64,000 nucleotides of DNA from CAMLFJ01 sp035524955 (GCA_035524955.1 DATLFG010000061.1:1-64000), one strand, 5' to 3'; positions 17,569-26,617 are shown, numbered from the stretch's first letter. Translations and numbers: made by a program. Notes: generated by a model from the letters alone, not told the origin.

Positions 17569-18090
17569 ATGGATCCGACCGGAAGTCCCTTCCGCCGTCC
17601 GCCCCCGCGGCCGGCCTTCCGGGTGCGCCCGGCCGGGTTCGGTCCGGTTCCCGCCCCGCCCCTGGTCGGTTCCCGGCGGAGCGCCGTGGCCGCCCGCGGC
17701 CGCCGGCGGGGCGCTCCCCGCGAGTCGCGCGGCCGCGCACTCCGTCTGGGAGCGGGCGCCATCTACCTGGTGGCCGCGCTCACCCTGCTCGACGCCGCGC
17801 TCTCCCTCGCCGCATACGGCCGGGACGAGATCATCGGGCTCGGGCTGACCCGGTGGGCGGCCGGCATCGCGCCCGAGGGCGGGGCGTCACTCGCGCTCGC
17901 CGCGGGATTCACGCTCCTCGGCCTCCTCGCTCAGCGGGGACGGCTCTGGGCCTTCGCGGTCGGCGTCGCGGTCTACGCGCTCGACGGGCTGATCGTCCTG
18001 GCCGTGCCCGACTGGGTCGGCGAGGCGATCCACACGGTGGTGCTCGCGATGATGGTACGGGGACTGGACGCGGGGCGTCGGCTCTCCTAG
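17569..18090 (+). CDS. Small membrane protein, function unknown
   Basis: A 173-residue protein. The first 60 residues are Pro/Arg-rich and unstructured. They are followed by about four hydrophobic segments (GAIYLVAALTLLDAALSLAA, ASLALAAGFTLLGLLA, LWAFAVGVAVYALDGLIVLA, AIHTVVLAMMV). GGAGGAG at 17557-17563 sits five bases before the ATG at 17569, so this start is preferred over the longer 17497. No family was recognised. Confidence 0.6.
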   Translation: MDPTGSPFRRPPPRPAFRVRPAGFGPVPAPPLVGSRRSAVAARGRRRGAPRESRGRALRLGAGAIYLVAALTLLDAALSLAAYGRDEIIGLGLTRWAAGIAPEGGASLALAAGFTLLGLLAQRGRLWAFAVGVAVYALDGLIVLAVPDWVGEAIHTVVLAMMVRGLDAGRRLS

Positions 18091-18102
18091 CCGCCGCGGC
18101 GC

Positions 18103-18642
18103 CTACCGGGAGCGGGCGGGGGGCCTGGGGGCGGGAGCCTTCGGGGCGGGCGCCTTGGGTCCCGGCGCACGCCTGACGAGGCGATCGAGGATCCGCCCGA
18201 TGCGCGCCTCGTCGGACCGGCCGTGGATGCGGGCTACCATCTCGCCGCCCTTGTCGATGACCACCGTGTAGGGCGTGCCCCGGAACCCGAAGCGGTTGGC
18301 GATCTTCAGCCGCGGATCGAGCCCGGCCGGGTAGCTCGCCTTGTTGACCTCGAGGAACCGTCGCGCGTCGGCCTCCGTGTCCTGGACCTGCACGCTCACC
18401 AGCGCGACCCCGCGCGTCCGATACTTGCGGTAGACCCGCTCGATCCCCGCCGCCTCCTCGTGGCACACCTTGCACCACGACGCCTGGAAGCGCACGATCA
18501 GCACGTTCTTGCCGAGATGCGCGCGTGAGTCGAAGGCCCCGGAGCCGTCGAGCAGCCTCACGGTGAACGCGGGCGCCGCGGGCGCCGCCTCGGCGGGGAC
18601 AGCCGCCAGCACGAGCGCGCCCAGGGCGATGGCCAGGCGCAT
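18103..18642 (-). CDS. TlpA-like exported thioredoxin
   Basis: A 179-residue protein with a signal peptide (MRLAIALGALVLAAVPAEA) and a thioredoxin-fold active site WCKVC in RFQASWCKVCHEE, plus the cis-Pro region FRGTPYTVVIDKGG. Family members reduce or maintain periplasmic disulfides, for example for cytochrome maturation. A Pro/Ala-rich tail (PGPKAPAPKAPAPRPP) ends the protein. The start, ATG at 18642 or GTG at 18645, overlaps the stop of a receiver-domain gene, so the two are translated together. Confidence 0.82.
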   Translation of the reverse strand: MRLAIALGALVLAAVPAEAAPAAPAFTVRLLDGSGAFDSRAHLGKNVLIVRFQASWCKVCHEEAAGIERVYRKYRTRGVALVSVQVQDTEADARRFLEVNKASYPAGLDPRLKIANRFGFRGTPYTVVIDKGGEMVARIHGRSDEARIGRILDRLVRRAPGPKAPAPKAPAPRPPARSR

Positions 18643-19085
18643 CACACGCCGGGCCTGGGCGGGGACGGAGGACCGGGCCGGCGGAACGCAGACTTCGAGT
18701 CGAGCACCTGGCGGACCGTGTTCACGAGATCGTTCGTCTTGAACGGCTTGGAGACCAACGGGCGTCCCGAGCCCAGGACCGCGGCGGTGGAGTAGCCCGA
18801 CATGAGGACGATCTTCGTGGTCGGGCTGACCGCCTCGACGCGCTTGGCCAGCTCGATGCCGCTCATGATCGGCATCACCACGTCGGTGAGCAGCAGGTGA
18901 ACCGGCTGCGACTCGGTGAGGCGGCGGGCCTCGACGGGATCGCCGGTGTCGATCACCTTGTAGCCGTGCAGCTCCAGCATCTCGCGCACGAGGGCGCGCA
19001 CTTCCGGCTCGTCGTCCACGACGAGAATCGTTACCTGCTTCGCTCCCTCGCTGGGTTCGGACACGGGTCCCTGTTCCTCGGGCAC
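18642..19085 (-). CDS. Single-domain response regulator (receiver only)
   Basis: A 147-residue CheY-like receiver: acidic pair VVDDEPEV, phospho-acceptor Asp in LLTDVVMPIMSG, Ser/Thr switch in IVLMSGYS and Lys in VSKPF. No output domain follows; the tail is Pro-rich. It probably relays phosphate or binds a partner. It is divergent from an HTH-receiver regulator at 19272, and a TACAAT box at 19123-19128 (minus strand) could be its promoter. Confidence 0.85.
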   Translation of the reverse strand: MPEEQGPVSEPSEGAKQVTILVVDDEPEVRALVREMLELHGYKVIDTGDPVEARRLTESQPVHLLLTDVVMPIMSGIELAKRVEAVSPTTKIVLMSGYSTAAVLGSGRPLVSKPFKTNDLVNTVRQVLDSKSAFRRPGPPSPPRPGV

Positions 19086-19122
19086 GGTGCCTCGCTGCAG
19101 GGCGAGTGCCAGGGGCGAACTG

Positions 19123-19128
19123 ATTGTA
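19123..19128 (-). promoter_or_regulatory. -10-like TACAAT upstream of the receiver gene
   Basis: Read on the minus strand, TACAAT lies about 38 bases before the ATG at 19085, in an AT-richer part of the 186-base divergent region 19086-19271. No convincing -35 was found. Confidence 0.35.
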
Positions 19129-19259
19129 ACCTACCGTTTTCGCGCGCGAGGTCGACCTTTCTCTCGCACCGGATCGCGTAACTTTTTCCGTCCGGTCTGG
19201 TCGCTCCGCGCCGGAGCGCGGTGTGTCGAATCTCGGCCGCCGATCCAAGGCTCCGCTGC

Positions 19260-19265
19260 TAGAGT
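19260..19265 (+). promoter_or_regulatory. -10 element TAGAGT, leaderless spacing
   Basis: TAGAGT ends 6 bases before the ATG at 19272. With the usual 6-7 base distance to the transcription start, the mRNA would begin at or next to the A of ATG. Confidence 0.45.
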
Positions 19266-19271
19266 TCTCGC

Positions 19272-19877
19272 ATGCGGGCATCCGCCGGACCGCGCGCGCT
19301 GGCCCCGAAGCGACGCTCCAGGAAGTACCTGACGACCGGGAAAGTCGGTGAAATGCTTGAGGTTTCTCCCGCGGCCATCAAGAAGTGGATCCAGCAGGGC
19401 AAGCTGGCCGCGTTCCGGACTCCCGGTGGGCACTTCCGCATCCTCGTGGACGAGTTCGAGCGCTTCCAGAAGACCCACGGCTTCGGGGCGGGCGGCGGCG
19501 AGCCGCTGCGCGTGCTCGTGGTGGACGATCAGCCCGACGTGGCCGAGGTGATCGTGGCCTCGCTTCGCGCCGTCCATCCCGGCGCCCGGATCGAGACCGC
19601 GGCCAACGGCTTCGAGGGCCTCCTCAAGGTCGGCACGCTCCGCCCGGACGTCCTGCTGCTCGATCTCGGCCTGCCGGGCCTGGACGGCGTCGAGGTCTGT
19701 CGCCAGATCAAGCGCGATCCGGTCATCCGCGCCACGAAAGTGATCGTCATGACCGCCCGCTCTCTCGATGCGGAGCCGCGGGCCATGGAGGCGGGCGCCG
19801 ACGGCTTCCTGTCCAAGCCGTTCGAGGCCGCCGCGGTGCACGGCCTCCTGGCCCGCCTGGTGGGCCCGCGGCGCTGA
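19272..19877 (+). CDS. Response regulator with N-terminal excisionase/MerR-like HTH
   Basis: A 201-residue protein. Residues 18-65 (LTTGKVGEMLEVSPAAIKKW then GKLAAFRTPGGHFRI) form the helix-turn-helix of the excisionase/MerR-like DNA-binding family. Residues 78-200 form a receiver domain with VVDDQPDV, Asp in LLLDLGLPGLDG and Lys in LSKPF. The usual order in response regulators is receiver first and DNA-binding last; here it is reversed. It probably binds DNA under phosphorylation control. It is divergent from the receiver-only gene. Confidence 0.8.
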   Translation: MRASAGPRALAPKRRSRKYLTTGKVGEMLEVSPAAIKKWIQQGKLAAFRTPGGHFRILVDEFERFQKTHGFGAGGGEPLRVLVVDDQPDVAEVIVASLRAVHPGARIETAANGFEGLLKVGTLRPDVLLLDLGLPGLDGVEVCRQIKRDPVIRATKVIVMTARSLDAEPRAMEAGADGFLSKPFEAAAVHGLLARLVGPRR

Positions 19878-19937
19878 GCGCGCCGCTCCGCGCGTCGGGG
19901 CCGCCGCGGTCAATTGCGGGTCCGTTCGGCCGCGTGC

Positions 19938-19943
19938 CATAAT
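19938..19943 (+). promoter_or_regulatory. -10 element CATAAT
   Basis: CATAAT ends 7 bases before the ATG at 19951. TTGCGG at 19914-19919 is a possible -35 with an 18-base spacer. Confidence 0.45.
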
Positions 19944-19950
19944 CGCGGCC

Positions 19951-22818
19951 ATGAGCGACCTCGAGCACGCGCTGCGTCGCCGCGTCGAAGGCGACGTCCG
20001 CTTCGACCGCTATTCCCGCCTGCTCTACTCGACGGACGCCTCGATGTACCAGATGGAGCCGATGGGCGTGGTGGTCCCGCGCCACGCCGACGACGTGCAG
20101 GCCGCGATCGAGGTCGCGAACGAGCTCGGGGCGCCGCTCCTGCCCCGCGGGGGCGGCACCTCCCTCACCGGGCAGACGGTCAATCACGCGGTGGTGCTCG
20201 ACTTCTCGCGCCACATGGCGGGCGTGCTCGAGGTCAATCGCGAGGAGCGGTGGGCGCGCGTGCAGCCCGGGCTGGTGCAGGACGAGCTGAACCAGCACGT
20301 GCGGCCCCTGGGGCTGCTCTTCGGGCCCGACACCTCCACCTCGAACCGCGCCACCATCGGCGGCATGCTCGGCAACAACTCGGGCGGCTCGCACTCGATC
20401 GCCTACGGCCTCACGGTCGAGCACGTGATCGAGCTGACCACGATCCTGGCCGACGGCAGCCGCGCGGTGTTCGGGGAAATCACGCCCGCGCAGTTCGCGG
20501 CCAAGATGCGCGGGCCCGGCCTGGAGGGGGAGATCTATCGGGAGATCGACCGGATCCGGAAACAGTACGACGCGGAGATCCGAACCCGCTATCCGAAGCA
20601 CTGGCGGCGCGTGTGCGGCTACAACCTGGACGAGCTGGTCAAGGACCGGCCGCTCAACATGGCGCGGCTCATCGTGGGCTCGGAGGGCACCTTCCTCACC
20701 GTGGTCGAGGCGAAGATGCGCCTGGTGGGGAAGCCGCCGGCCACCGCGGTCGACGTGATCCACTACCACGACATGCAGGAGGCCCTCGAGTCCTCCCAGG
20801 CCATTCTCGAAACGGGCCCGTACGCGGTCGAGCTCACCGACAAGATGATCCTCGACCTCGCCCGCAACAACATCGAGCAGGCCGCGCGCATGGGGTTCGT
20901 GCAGGGCGACCCCGCCGCCATCCTGATCGTGGAGTACGCGGGGGAGACCGAGCAGGAGGTCAAGGCCAAGGTCGCGGACCTCGAGGCGCGCCGGACCCGC
21001 GGCCGCTTCGGCTACGCCTCGCACATCGCGACCGACCCGGCCGAGCAGCAGTCGATCTGGAAGCTGCGCAAGGCCGGTCTCGGCCTGCTCCTGGGCACGC
21101 GGGGCGAGTCCAAGCCCATCGCGTTCATCGAGGACACCGCGGTGGACCCGACGCACCTGCCCGAGTTCGTGCCGCGCTTCACCGAGATCATGGCCAAGCA
21201 CGGCGCGGACGCCGCCTACTACGGCCACTGCTCGGTGGGATGCCTGCACATCCGCCCGCTGATCAACCTCAAGACCGCGCGGGGCCTCGAGCAGGTCCGG
21301 GTGATGGCCGAGGAGATCTTCGACCTCGTGCTCTCCTTCGGCGGGGCCATCTCGAGCGAGCACGGCGACGGGCGGGCCCGGAGCCCGTTCCTGGAGCGCG
21401 TGTTCGGGCCGACCCTGTTCCGGGCGTTCCAGGAGACGAAGGCCGCCTTCGATCCGCGCGGGCTCATGAACCCGGGCAATATCGTGGGCAGCCCGGGCGT
21501 CACCGAGCACCTCCGCTACGGGGCCCGGTACACGACGTGGGAGCCCAAGACCCTGCTCGACTTCTCGGCCCAGGGCGGCTTCGCGGCGGCGGTGGAGATG
21601 TGCAACGGCGTCGGCGTCTGCCGCAAGACGCTCGAGGGCACCATGTGCCCGTCGTACATGGCCACCCGGGACGAGGAGCACACCACCCGCGGGCGCGCCA
21701 ACGCGCTGCGGGCGGTGCTGTCGGGCCAGGTGCCGGCGGCCGACTTTGCGGGCCGGCGGCTCTACGAGGTGATGGATCTCTGCCTCGAGTGCAAGGGCTG
21801 CAAGGCCGAGTGCCCGTCCAACGTGGACATGGCCAAGATGAAGTACGAGTTCCTGCACCACTACCACGCGGTCAACGGGTTGCCCCTGCGCAATCGCCTC
21901 TTTGGGCACATCGCGCGGCTGTCCTGGATCGGCTCGCGGCTGGCCCCGATCTCCAACTGGATCGCGCGCGCCGGGCCGAATCGCTGGCTCATGGAGCGCC
22001 TGGCCGGCATCGACCGGCGGCGCCCGCTGCCGCGCTTCGCCCGCGAGACGTTCACCGACTGGTTCGACGGGCGCCGCCCGCCGCTCGAGGCCCCGCGCGG
22101 CGACGTGGTGCTCTTCCACGACACCTTCATCACCTACAACGCGCCGGAGATCGGGCGCGCCGCGGTGGAGCTGCTGGAGGCCGCCGGCTACCGGATCCAG
22201 CTCGTGGACAAGAAGTGCTGCGGCCGCCCGCTCATCTCCAAGGGCATGCTCGACGAGGCCCGGGCGCATGCCGAGTGGAACGTGGCGCGCCTGCTCCCGT
22301 GGGTGGACCGGGGCGCGGCCATCGTCGGGCTCGAACCCTCCTGTCTTCTCACGCTGCGCGACGAGACCGTCGAGCTGGTGCGCACCGACGCGGCGCGCCG
22401 CGTGGCGGCCTCCGCGTTTCTTCTGGAAGAATTCCTGCTGCGCGAGCGCGCCCGGGGCCTCACGCTGCCGTTCGCCGGTGGCGCGGTACGCCGGCCGGCG
22501 CTGCTGCACGGGCACTGCCACCAGAAGGCCATGGTGGGCACCGCGCCCACGGTGGCCGCGCTGCGGTGGGCCGGCTTCGAGGTGGCCGAGGTGGACTCGG
22601 GCTGCTGCGGCATGGCCGGCTCCTTCGGCTTCGAGCGCGAGCACTACGACATCTCGGTGACGCTGGGCAACCGGCGGCTCGCGCCCGCGGTGAAAGCGGC
22701 GACCGCCGAGACCGAGATCGTGGCGTCCGGCGTCTCCTGCCGTCAGCAGATCGAGCACCTGGCCGGCCGCGACGCCAAGCACCCCGCCCAGGTCCTGCGC
22801 GAAGCGCTCCGCTCCTGA
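19951..22818 (+). CDS. FAD-binding and Fe-S oxidoreductase (D-lactate/2-hydroxyacid dehydrogenase type)
   Basis: A 955-residue fusion. The N-terminal half is a VAO/PCMH flavoprotein: LLPRGGGTSLTGQTV, RATIGGMLGNNSGG and the C-terminal SSEHGDGRARSPFLE. The second half carries Fe-S motifs (CNGVGVCRK..GTMCPSY and CLECKGCKAECPSNVD) and two CCG-domain motifs (KKCCGRP and SGCCGMAGSFG). This architecture matches quinone-linked D-lactate or D-2-hydroxyacid dehydrogenases such as the Dld-II/GlcD-GlcF-like enzymes. It should feed electrons to the respiratory chain. A zinc dehydrogenase gene follows 30 bases later. Confidence 0.87.
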   Translation: MSDLEHALRRRVEGDVRFDRYSRLLYSTDASMYQMEPMGVVVPRHADDVQAAIEVANELGAPLLPRGGGTSLTGQTVNHAVVLDFSRHMAGVLEVNREERWARVQPGLVQDELNQHVRPLGLLFGPDTSTSNRATIGGMLGNNSGGSHSIAYGLTVEHVIELTTILADGSRAVFGEITPAQFAAKMRGPGLEGEIYREIDRIRKQYDAEIRTRYPKHWRRVCGYNLDELVKDRPLNMARLIVGSEGTFLTVVEAKMRLVGKPPATAVDVIHYHDMQEALESSQAILETGPYAVELTDKMILDLARNNIEQAARMGFVQGDPAAILIVEYAGETEQEVKAKVADLEARRTRGRFGYASHIATDPAEQQSIWKLRKAGLGLLLGTRGESKPIAFIEDTAVDPTHLPEFVPRFTEIMAKHGADAAYYGHCSVGCLHIRPLINLKTARGLEQVRVMAEEIFDLVLSFGGAISSEHGDGRARSPFLERVFGPTLFRAFQETKAAFDPRGLMNPGNIVGSPGVTEHLRYGARYTTWEPKTLLDFSAQGGFAAAVEMCNGVGVCRKTLEGTMCPSYMATRDEEHTTRGRANALRAVLSGQVPAADFAGRRLYEVMDLCLECKGCKAECPSNVDMAKMKYEFLHHYHAVNGLPLRNRLFGHIARLSWIGSRLAPISNWIARAGPNRWLMERLAGIDRRRPLPRFARETFTDWFDGRRPPLEAPRGDVVLFHDTFITYNAPEIGRAAVELLEAAGYRIQLVDKKCCGRPLISKGMLDEARAHAEWNVARLLPWVDRGAAIVGLEPSCLLTLRDETVELVRTDAARRVAASAFLLEEFLLRERARGLTLPFAGGAVRRPALLHGHCHQKAMVGTAPTVAALRWAGFEVAEVDSGCCGMAGSFGFEREHYDISVTLGNRRLAPAVKAATAETEIVASGVSCRQQIEHLAGRDAKHPAQVLREALRS

Positions 22819-22848
22819 GTCCGGCCCCGACCGAAGGAGAACGCGCCC

Positions 22849-23862
22849 ATGAGAGCGTCCCTCTACGAAGGCTCCCGGACTTTCCGGACTGCGCCCGCGC
22901 CGCGCCCGGCGCGCGGCCAGGACCAGGCGCTGCTCCGCGTGCTGCGCGTGGGCATCTGCGGCACCGATCTGCACATCTTCCAGGGGCACCTCGATCACCG
23001 CATCCCGAAGGGCGGCATCATCGGGCACGAGACCTTCGCGGAGGTGGTGGAGGCGCCCGCGGCGAGCGGGTTCGGTCCGGGTGATCGGGTCGTCGTCGAG
23101 CCCATCCACGCCTGCGGCGAGTGTCGCGCCTGCCGGATGGGCGGCTACTACCTCTGCTATCGCCTGAAGATCTACGGGGTGGAGCTGCCCGGCGGCATGC
23201 AGGACTACTGGGCGGTGGAGGCCCGGCGCATGCTCCACGTGCCCGCCTCGCTCGGCGACGATCAGGCCGCGATGATCGAGCCGCTCGCGGTGGCGACCCA
23301 CGACGTGCGCCGCGCGGCGGTCGAGTCGGGCCACTCGGTGCTGGTGCTGGGCGGCGGGCCGATCGGCGCCCTCATCGCGATGGTGTCGCGCCACCGCGGC
23401 GCGCGGGTGATCGTGAGCGAGGTCAACCCGTACCGGATCGAGCTGCTGCGCGGGCTCGGGCTCGAGGTGATCGGGCCGGACGCGGATCCGGTCCGCTTCG
23501 TGAACGAGTGGACCGCGGGGGAGGGCGTGGACGTGGCCTTCGAGGTCAGCGGTCATCCGGCCGCCGCGCGCGTGATGACGGAGACGGTGCGCGTCTGGGG
23601 CACGGTGAGCATCGTGGCGATCCACTCCGAGCCCACGCCGGTGAACCTCTACCCGATGTTCGCGCGCGAGGTCGCCATGCACGGCAGCCGCCTCTACAAC
23701 CGCGAGGACTGGGAGGAGGCCATCCGCCTGGCCGCCTCCGGCGCGGTGACGCTCTCGCCGCTGGTGAGCCGGAAGATCCCGCTCGAGGGCCTGCAGGAAG
23801 GGATGGAAGAAGCGCTACGCGGCGGCCCGGTGATGAAGGTCCTGGTGGACCTGACCGCGTAG
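22849..23862 (+). CDS. Zinc-binding medium-chain dehydrogenase
   Basis: A 337-residue MDR enzyme: GICGTDLHIF and GHETFAEV for the catalytic zinc, HACGECRACRMGGYYLC for the structural zinc and VLGGGPIGALIAMVSRHRGA for NAD(P). It belongs with threonine/sorbitol-type dehydrogenases. GAAGGAGA lies about 10 bases before the ATG at 22849. It may oxidise a substrate related to the upstream 2-hydroxyacid oxidoreductase. Confidence 0.85.
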   Translation: MRASLYEGSRTFRTAPAPRPARGQDQALLRVLRVGICGTDLHIFQGHLDHRIPKGGIIGHETFAEVVEAPAASGFGPGDRVVVEPIHACGECRACRMGGYYLCYRLKIYGVELPGGMQDYWAVEARRMLHVPASLGDDQAAMIEPLAVATHDVRRAAVESGHSVLVLGGGPIGALIAMVSRHRGARVIVSEVNPYRIELLRGLGLEVIGPDADPVRFVNEWTAGEGVDVAFEVSGHPAAARVMTETVRVWGTVSIVAIHSEPTPVNLYPMFAREVAMHGSRLYNREDWEEAIRLAASGAVTLSPLVSRKIPLEGLQEGMEEALRGGPVMKVLVDLTA

Positions 23863-23884
23863 CGCCCGGCGCGACCTGTCGCCG

Positions 23885-24061
23885 CTACTTGTCCTTGATG
23901 GCGGCCTGGACCTTGGCCACCATGTCGGGCGGGATCGTCGCGATCCCGTGGTCCGCCTTGGCGTGCTCGGCCCCCTTGGCCAGCACCTCGGCCACGTCCT
24001 TGCCCTCGATCACGGTGTTGCAGCCGGCCATCAGGTCACCACACCGAAGAACCTTCGCCAT
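23885..24061 (-). CDS. DUF1059 small protein
   Basis: A 58-residue protein beginning MAKVLRCGDLMAGCNTVIEG and ending IPPDMVAKVQAAIKD. The pattern of C-x6-C followed by two short helices matches the DUF1059 family, whose function is unknown. AAGGAGG lies 5-10 bases before the ATG at 24061, a strong ribosome site. It is in the same orientation as, and just downstream of, the 2-hydroxyacid dehydrogenase gene, and converges on the zinc dehydrogenase gene. Confidence 0.75.
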   Translation of the reverse strand: MAKVLRCGDLMAGCNTVIEGKDVAEVLAKGAEHAKADHGIATIPPDMVAKVQAAIKDK

Positions 24062-24096
24062 GACGATCCTCCTTCTCGACTCGCGGTGAGGGTGCG

Positions 24097-25059
24097 CTAC
24101 CGCCCGGGGGAGACGACCAGGTTGCTCGGCTTGCCCTGGAGGTAGTTCTCGATGTTGGCCACCGCGGCGAGCAGCCCGTCGCGGATGACCTCGGGCGTCT
24201 GGCCCGCGTTGTGGGGCGAGACGACCACGTTGGGCAGGGTCAGGATCGGGTCGTCGGGGGCCAGCGGCTCCTGGTGGAAGACGTCGAGGCCGGCGCCCAG
24301 CAAGCGGCGCTCCTGCAGCGCGGCCAGCAGCGCCTCCCGGTCCACCAGCGCGCCCCGGCCCGTGTTCACCAGGATGGCGGTGGGCTTCATCATGGCGAGC
24401 TCCTTGCGGCCGAGGAAGTTGCGCGTCTCCGGGGTGAGCCGCACGTGCAGGCTCACCACGTCCGCGGTCGTGAGGATCTCGTCCTTGGAGGCCGGCCGGG
24501 CTCCGGTCTTGCGGATGCGCGCGTCCTCGCCGAGCGCGCTCCAGCCGAGCACGTTCATGCCGATGCCGCGCGCGATGGTGGCCAGGCGCCCGCCGATGGC
24601 GCCCATGCCGAAGACGCCCAGGGTCTTGCCCACGAGCTGGGTCAGCATCTCGCGCGGCCAGCGGCCCTGGCGCATCTCCGCGTCGAGCGTGACGATCCGG
24701 CGCCCCACCGCCAGCATGAGAGTGAGCGCGTGCTCGGCGACCGCGAACGCGTTGATGCCGGGGGTGTTGCAGACCGTGACCCCGCGCATGCCCGCCGCGT
24801 TGAGGTCGATGTTGTCGGTGCCGGTGCCCCACACCGAGACGATCCGGAGCTTGGGGCAGGCCACGAACACCCCTTCGCTGAAGCGGGCGTGGGCGCGGAT
24901 GTTGAGCGCGGCCTGAGCGTCGCCGATGCGGCGGATCAGCTCCACCTCCTGATCGGCGCCGCGCTCGGTGAAGACGCGCACCGAGCCCAGGCGCTTCGCC
25001 CGCTGATGCGCCTCGCTGCCCTCGAAGACGGAGGGGAAGTCGTCCGGGGCGACGATCAC
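24097..25059 (-). CDS. D-isomer-specific 2-hydroxyacid dehydrogenase
   Basis: A 320-residue NAD-dependent dehydrogenase of the phosphoglycerate/glyoxylate reductase family. It has the Rossmann motif GVFGMGAIGGRLA, catalytic Arg in LVNTGRGALVD, Glu in GLDVFHQEP and His in VVSPHNAG. GTG at 25059 overlaps the aminotransferase stop (GTGA). Pairing with a class V aminotransferase suggests serine-glyoxylate-hydroxypyruvate or related metabolism: the transaminase would make the oxo-acid that this enzyme reduces. Specificity is inferred from context only. Confidence 0.87.
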   Translation of the reverse strand: MIVAPDDFPSVFEGSEAHQRAKRLGSVRVFTERGADQEVELIRRIGDAQAALNIRAHARFSEGVFVACPKLRIVSVWGTGTDNIDLNAAGMRGVTVCNTPGINAFAVAEHALTLMLAVGRRIVTLDAEMRQGRWPREMLTQLVGKTLGVFGMGAIGGRLATIARGIGMNVLGWSALGEDARIRKTGARPASKDEILTTADVVSLHVRLTPETRNFLGRKELAMMKPTAILVNTGRGALVDREALLAALQERRLLGAGLDVFHQEPLAPDDPILTLPNVVVSPHNAGQTPEVIRDGLLAAVANIENYLQGKPSNLVVSPGR

Positions 25060-26282
25060 GCGGGCGGCCCCGAGAAGACGGCCTGGGCGGCGGCCACGCC
25101 GGCGCCCGCCTCGCTGCGATAGCCGAGGTCGCGCAGGGTCATCTCGATCGCGGAGAGCGTGGGCAGCACGTACATCGGGCTCGAGGTGATCCCCATGTGC
25201 CCGACCCGCAGCGTGCTCGTGCGGATCCGGTCGAGCCCGGTGCCGATCAGGATGCCCTGCCGGTCGCGCATGTGGGTGACCACCGCCGCCGGATCGATCC
25301 CGTCCGGCGTCCTGAAGCACGACACCGTGTCCGACACGAGCGAGGCGTCCGGGAACATCTGCAGGCGCATGGCCTCGAGGCCGGCGCGGAACGCGCGGCC
25401 CGCGGTCGCGTGGCGGCGGAAGCGGTGGGGAAGGCCTTCCTCCAGAATGAGACGCGAGGCGGCTCCCAGGGCCTGGGTGAGATGGGTCGGGATCGAGACC
25501 GGCTGCCGCCGCGGGGTGCCGTCGGGGATGTGGCCGCCGCGCGAGGCGGGGATCCAGTTCTCCTTCCAGCGCAGCAGATCGTACGCCCACGAGCTCGCCT
25601 TGTGCTTGCGGCGCTCCATCGCTTCCCAGGCCGTCGGGCTCACCGAGACGATGGCCATGCCGAGCGGCGCGGCGAGACACTTCTGCGAGCCGGTCATGTT
25701 GAAGTCCACGCTCCACTCGTCGGTGCGGACGTCGAGGCCGGCGAGAGAGGAGACGGTGTCGAGCATGAAGAGCGCGCCGTGGCGCTTCACGATGCGGCCC
25801 ACCTCGGCGGCCGGGTAGGTGGTGCCGGTGGAGGTCTCGTTGTGGACCATCGAGACGACCTTGGGCTTCACGCGCTCGACGTCCTTCTCGAGGCGTACCA
25901 GGTCGAGCGGCCGGCCCCACTCCACCGTGTGCTCCGTGACCTCGGCGCCCGCGCGCGTCATGATCTCGCGCATGAGGGAGCCGAAGACGCCCGCCACCAC
26001 CACGAGGGCCCGGTCGCCCGGCTCGAGCGCGGAGATCGCGGCGGACTCGAGCGCGGTGCGGCCCGATCCGGGCATCGCGATCACCTCGCCGCGGCTCGTC
26101 TGGAAGATGTCCCGCAGCGCGAGGGTCACCGGCTCCAGCACGTTGACGTCGAAGTTCATGTCGTACTGGATGGTGGCCGGCTGATTCATCGCGGCGACGA
26201 CGGGGAACGGCAGCTCGGTCGGGCCCGGGATCATCAGGATCGGATGGGCCCGGGTCACTCCCCACCGGATGGCGGAATCCAT
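25056..26282 (-). CDS. Class V aminotransferase (serine/alanine-glyoxylate type)
   Basis: A 408-residue PLP enzyme. PGPTELP near the N-terminus and GSGRTALESA are typical of serine-glyoxylate/alanine-glyoxylate aminotransferases. The PLP lysine is in NMTGSQKCLAAPLGM, with the Asp-x-x-Ser of LDTVSSLAG upstream. AAAGGAG precedes the ATG at 26282. It is coupled to the 2-hydroxyacid dehydrogenase downstream. Substrate pair not proven. Confidence 0.87.
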   Translation of the reverse strand: MDSAIRWGVTRAHPILMIPGPTELPFPVVAAMNQPATIQYDMNFDVNVLEPVTLALRDIFQTSRGEVIAMPGSGRTALESAAISALEPGDRALVVVAGVFGSLMREIMTRAGAEVTEHTVEWGRPLDLVRLEKDVERVKPKVVSMVHNETSTGTTYPAAEVGRIVKRHGALFMLDTVSSLAGLDVRTDEWSVDFNMTGSQKCLAAPLGMAIVSVSPTAWEAMERRKHKASSWAYDLLRWKENWIPASRGGHIPDGTPRRQPVSIPTHLTQALGAASRLILEEGLPHRFRRHATAGRAFRAGLEAMRLQMFPDASLVSDTVSCFRTPDGIDPAAVVTHMRDRQGILIGTGLDRIRTSTLRVGHMGITSSPMYVLPTLSAIEMTLRDLGYRSEAGAGVAAAQAVFSGPPA

Positions 26283-26311
26283 AGAGAGCTCCTTTGTCGG
26301 CCGGGGCCGGG

Positions 26312-26617
26312 CTACGCGCTGGCCTGGGCCAGGCGGCTCTGCTTGCGGCGAATCAGATACAGGTTGCGCAGGTACACGAAGAGGCCCGCCCCCTGACCGA
26401 CGATGAAGACGGGGTCCAGGCGGTAGATGGCGTAGATCAGCAGGGTGAGGCCGCCCCCGATCGAGAAGAACCAGAACGAGACTGGGATCACGCTCTCCTT
26501 CTTCCGCTCCGATGCGATCCACTGCACAAGGAAGCGGCACGAGAAGAACGCCTGTCCGAGGAATCCCACCGTCAACCAGAAATGCTCCGAGGTCAGCATC
26601 GCGCTGCCGTACTCCAA
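26312..26617 (-). CDS. Lipid A biosynthesis N-terminal domain (LAB_N) membrane protein
   Basis: A 101-residue membrane protein with three hydrophobic helices and the LAB_N signature FLGQAFFSCRFLVQWIASER, followed by PVSFWFFSIGGG and LRNLYLIRR. In other bacteria this domain stands alone or leads LpxB, and it occurs in sugar-lipid metabolism loci. A TTG at 26617 is preceded by GGAGGGAG; an ATG at 26599 would trim six residues. It lies 29 bases upstream of the aminotransferase gene in the same orientation. Confidence 0.82.
   Translation of the reverse strand: MEYGSAMLTSEHFWLTVGFLGQAFFSCRFLVQWIASERKKESVIPVSFWFFSIGGGLTLLIYAIYRLDPVFIVGQGAGLFVYLRNLYLIRRKQSRLAQASA

Noticed and set aside
22325..22345. 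tRNA T-arm-like GGCTCGAACC
   Set aside because: It is inside the Fe-S oxidoreductase gene and no cloverleaf could be built; similar hits near 20340 and 51295 are also inside genes.
19747..23682. 1311-codon minus-strand ORF
   Set aside because: Antisense to the well-supported FAD/Fe-S oxidoreductase and zinc dehydrogenase; composition is typical of shadow frames.
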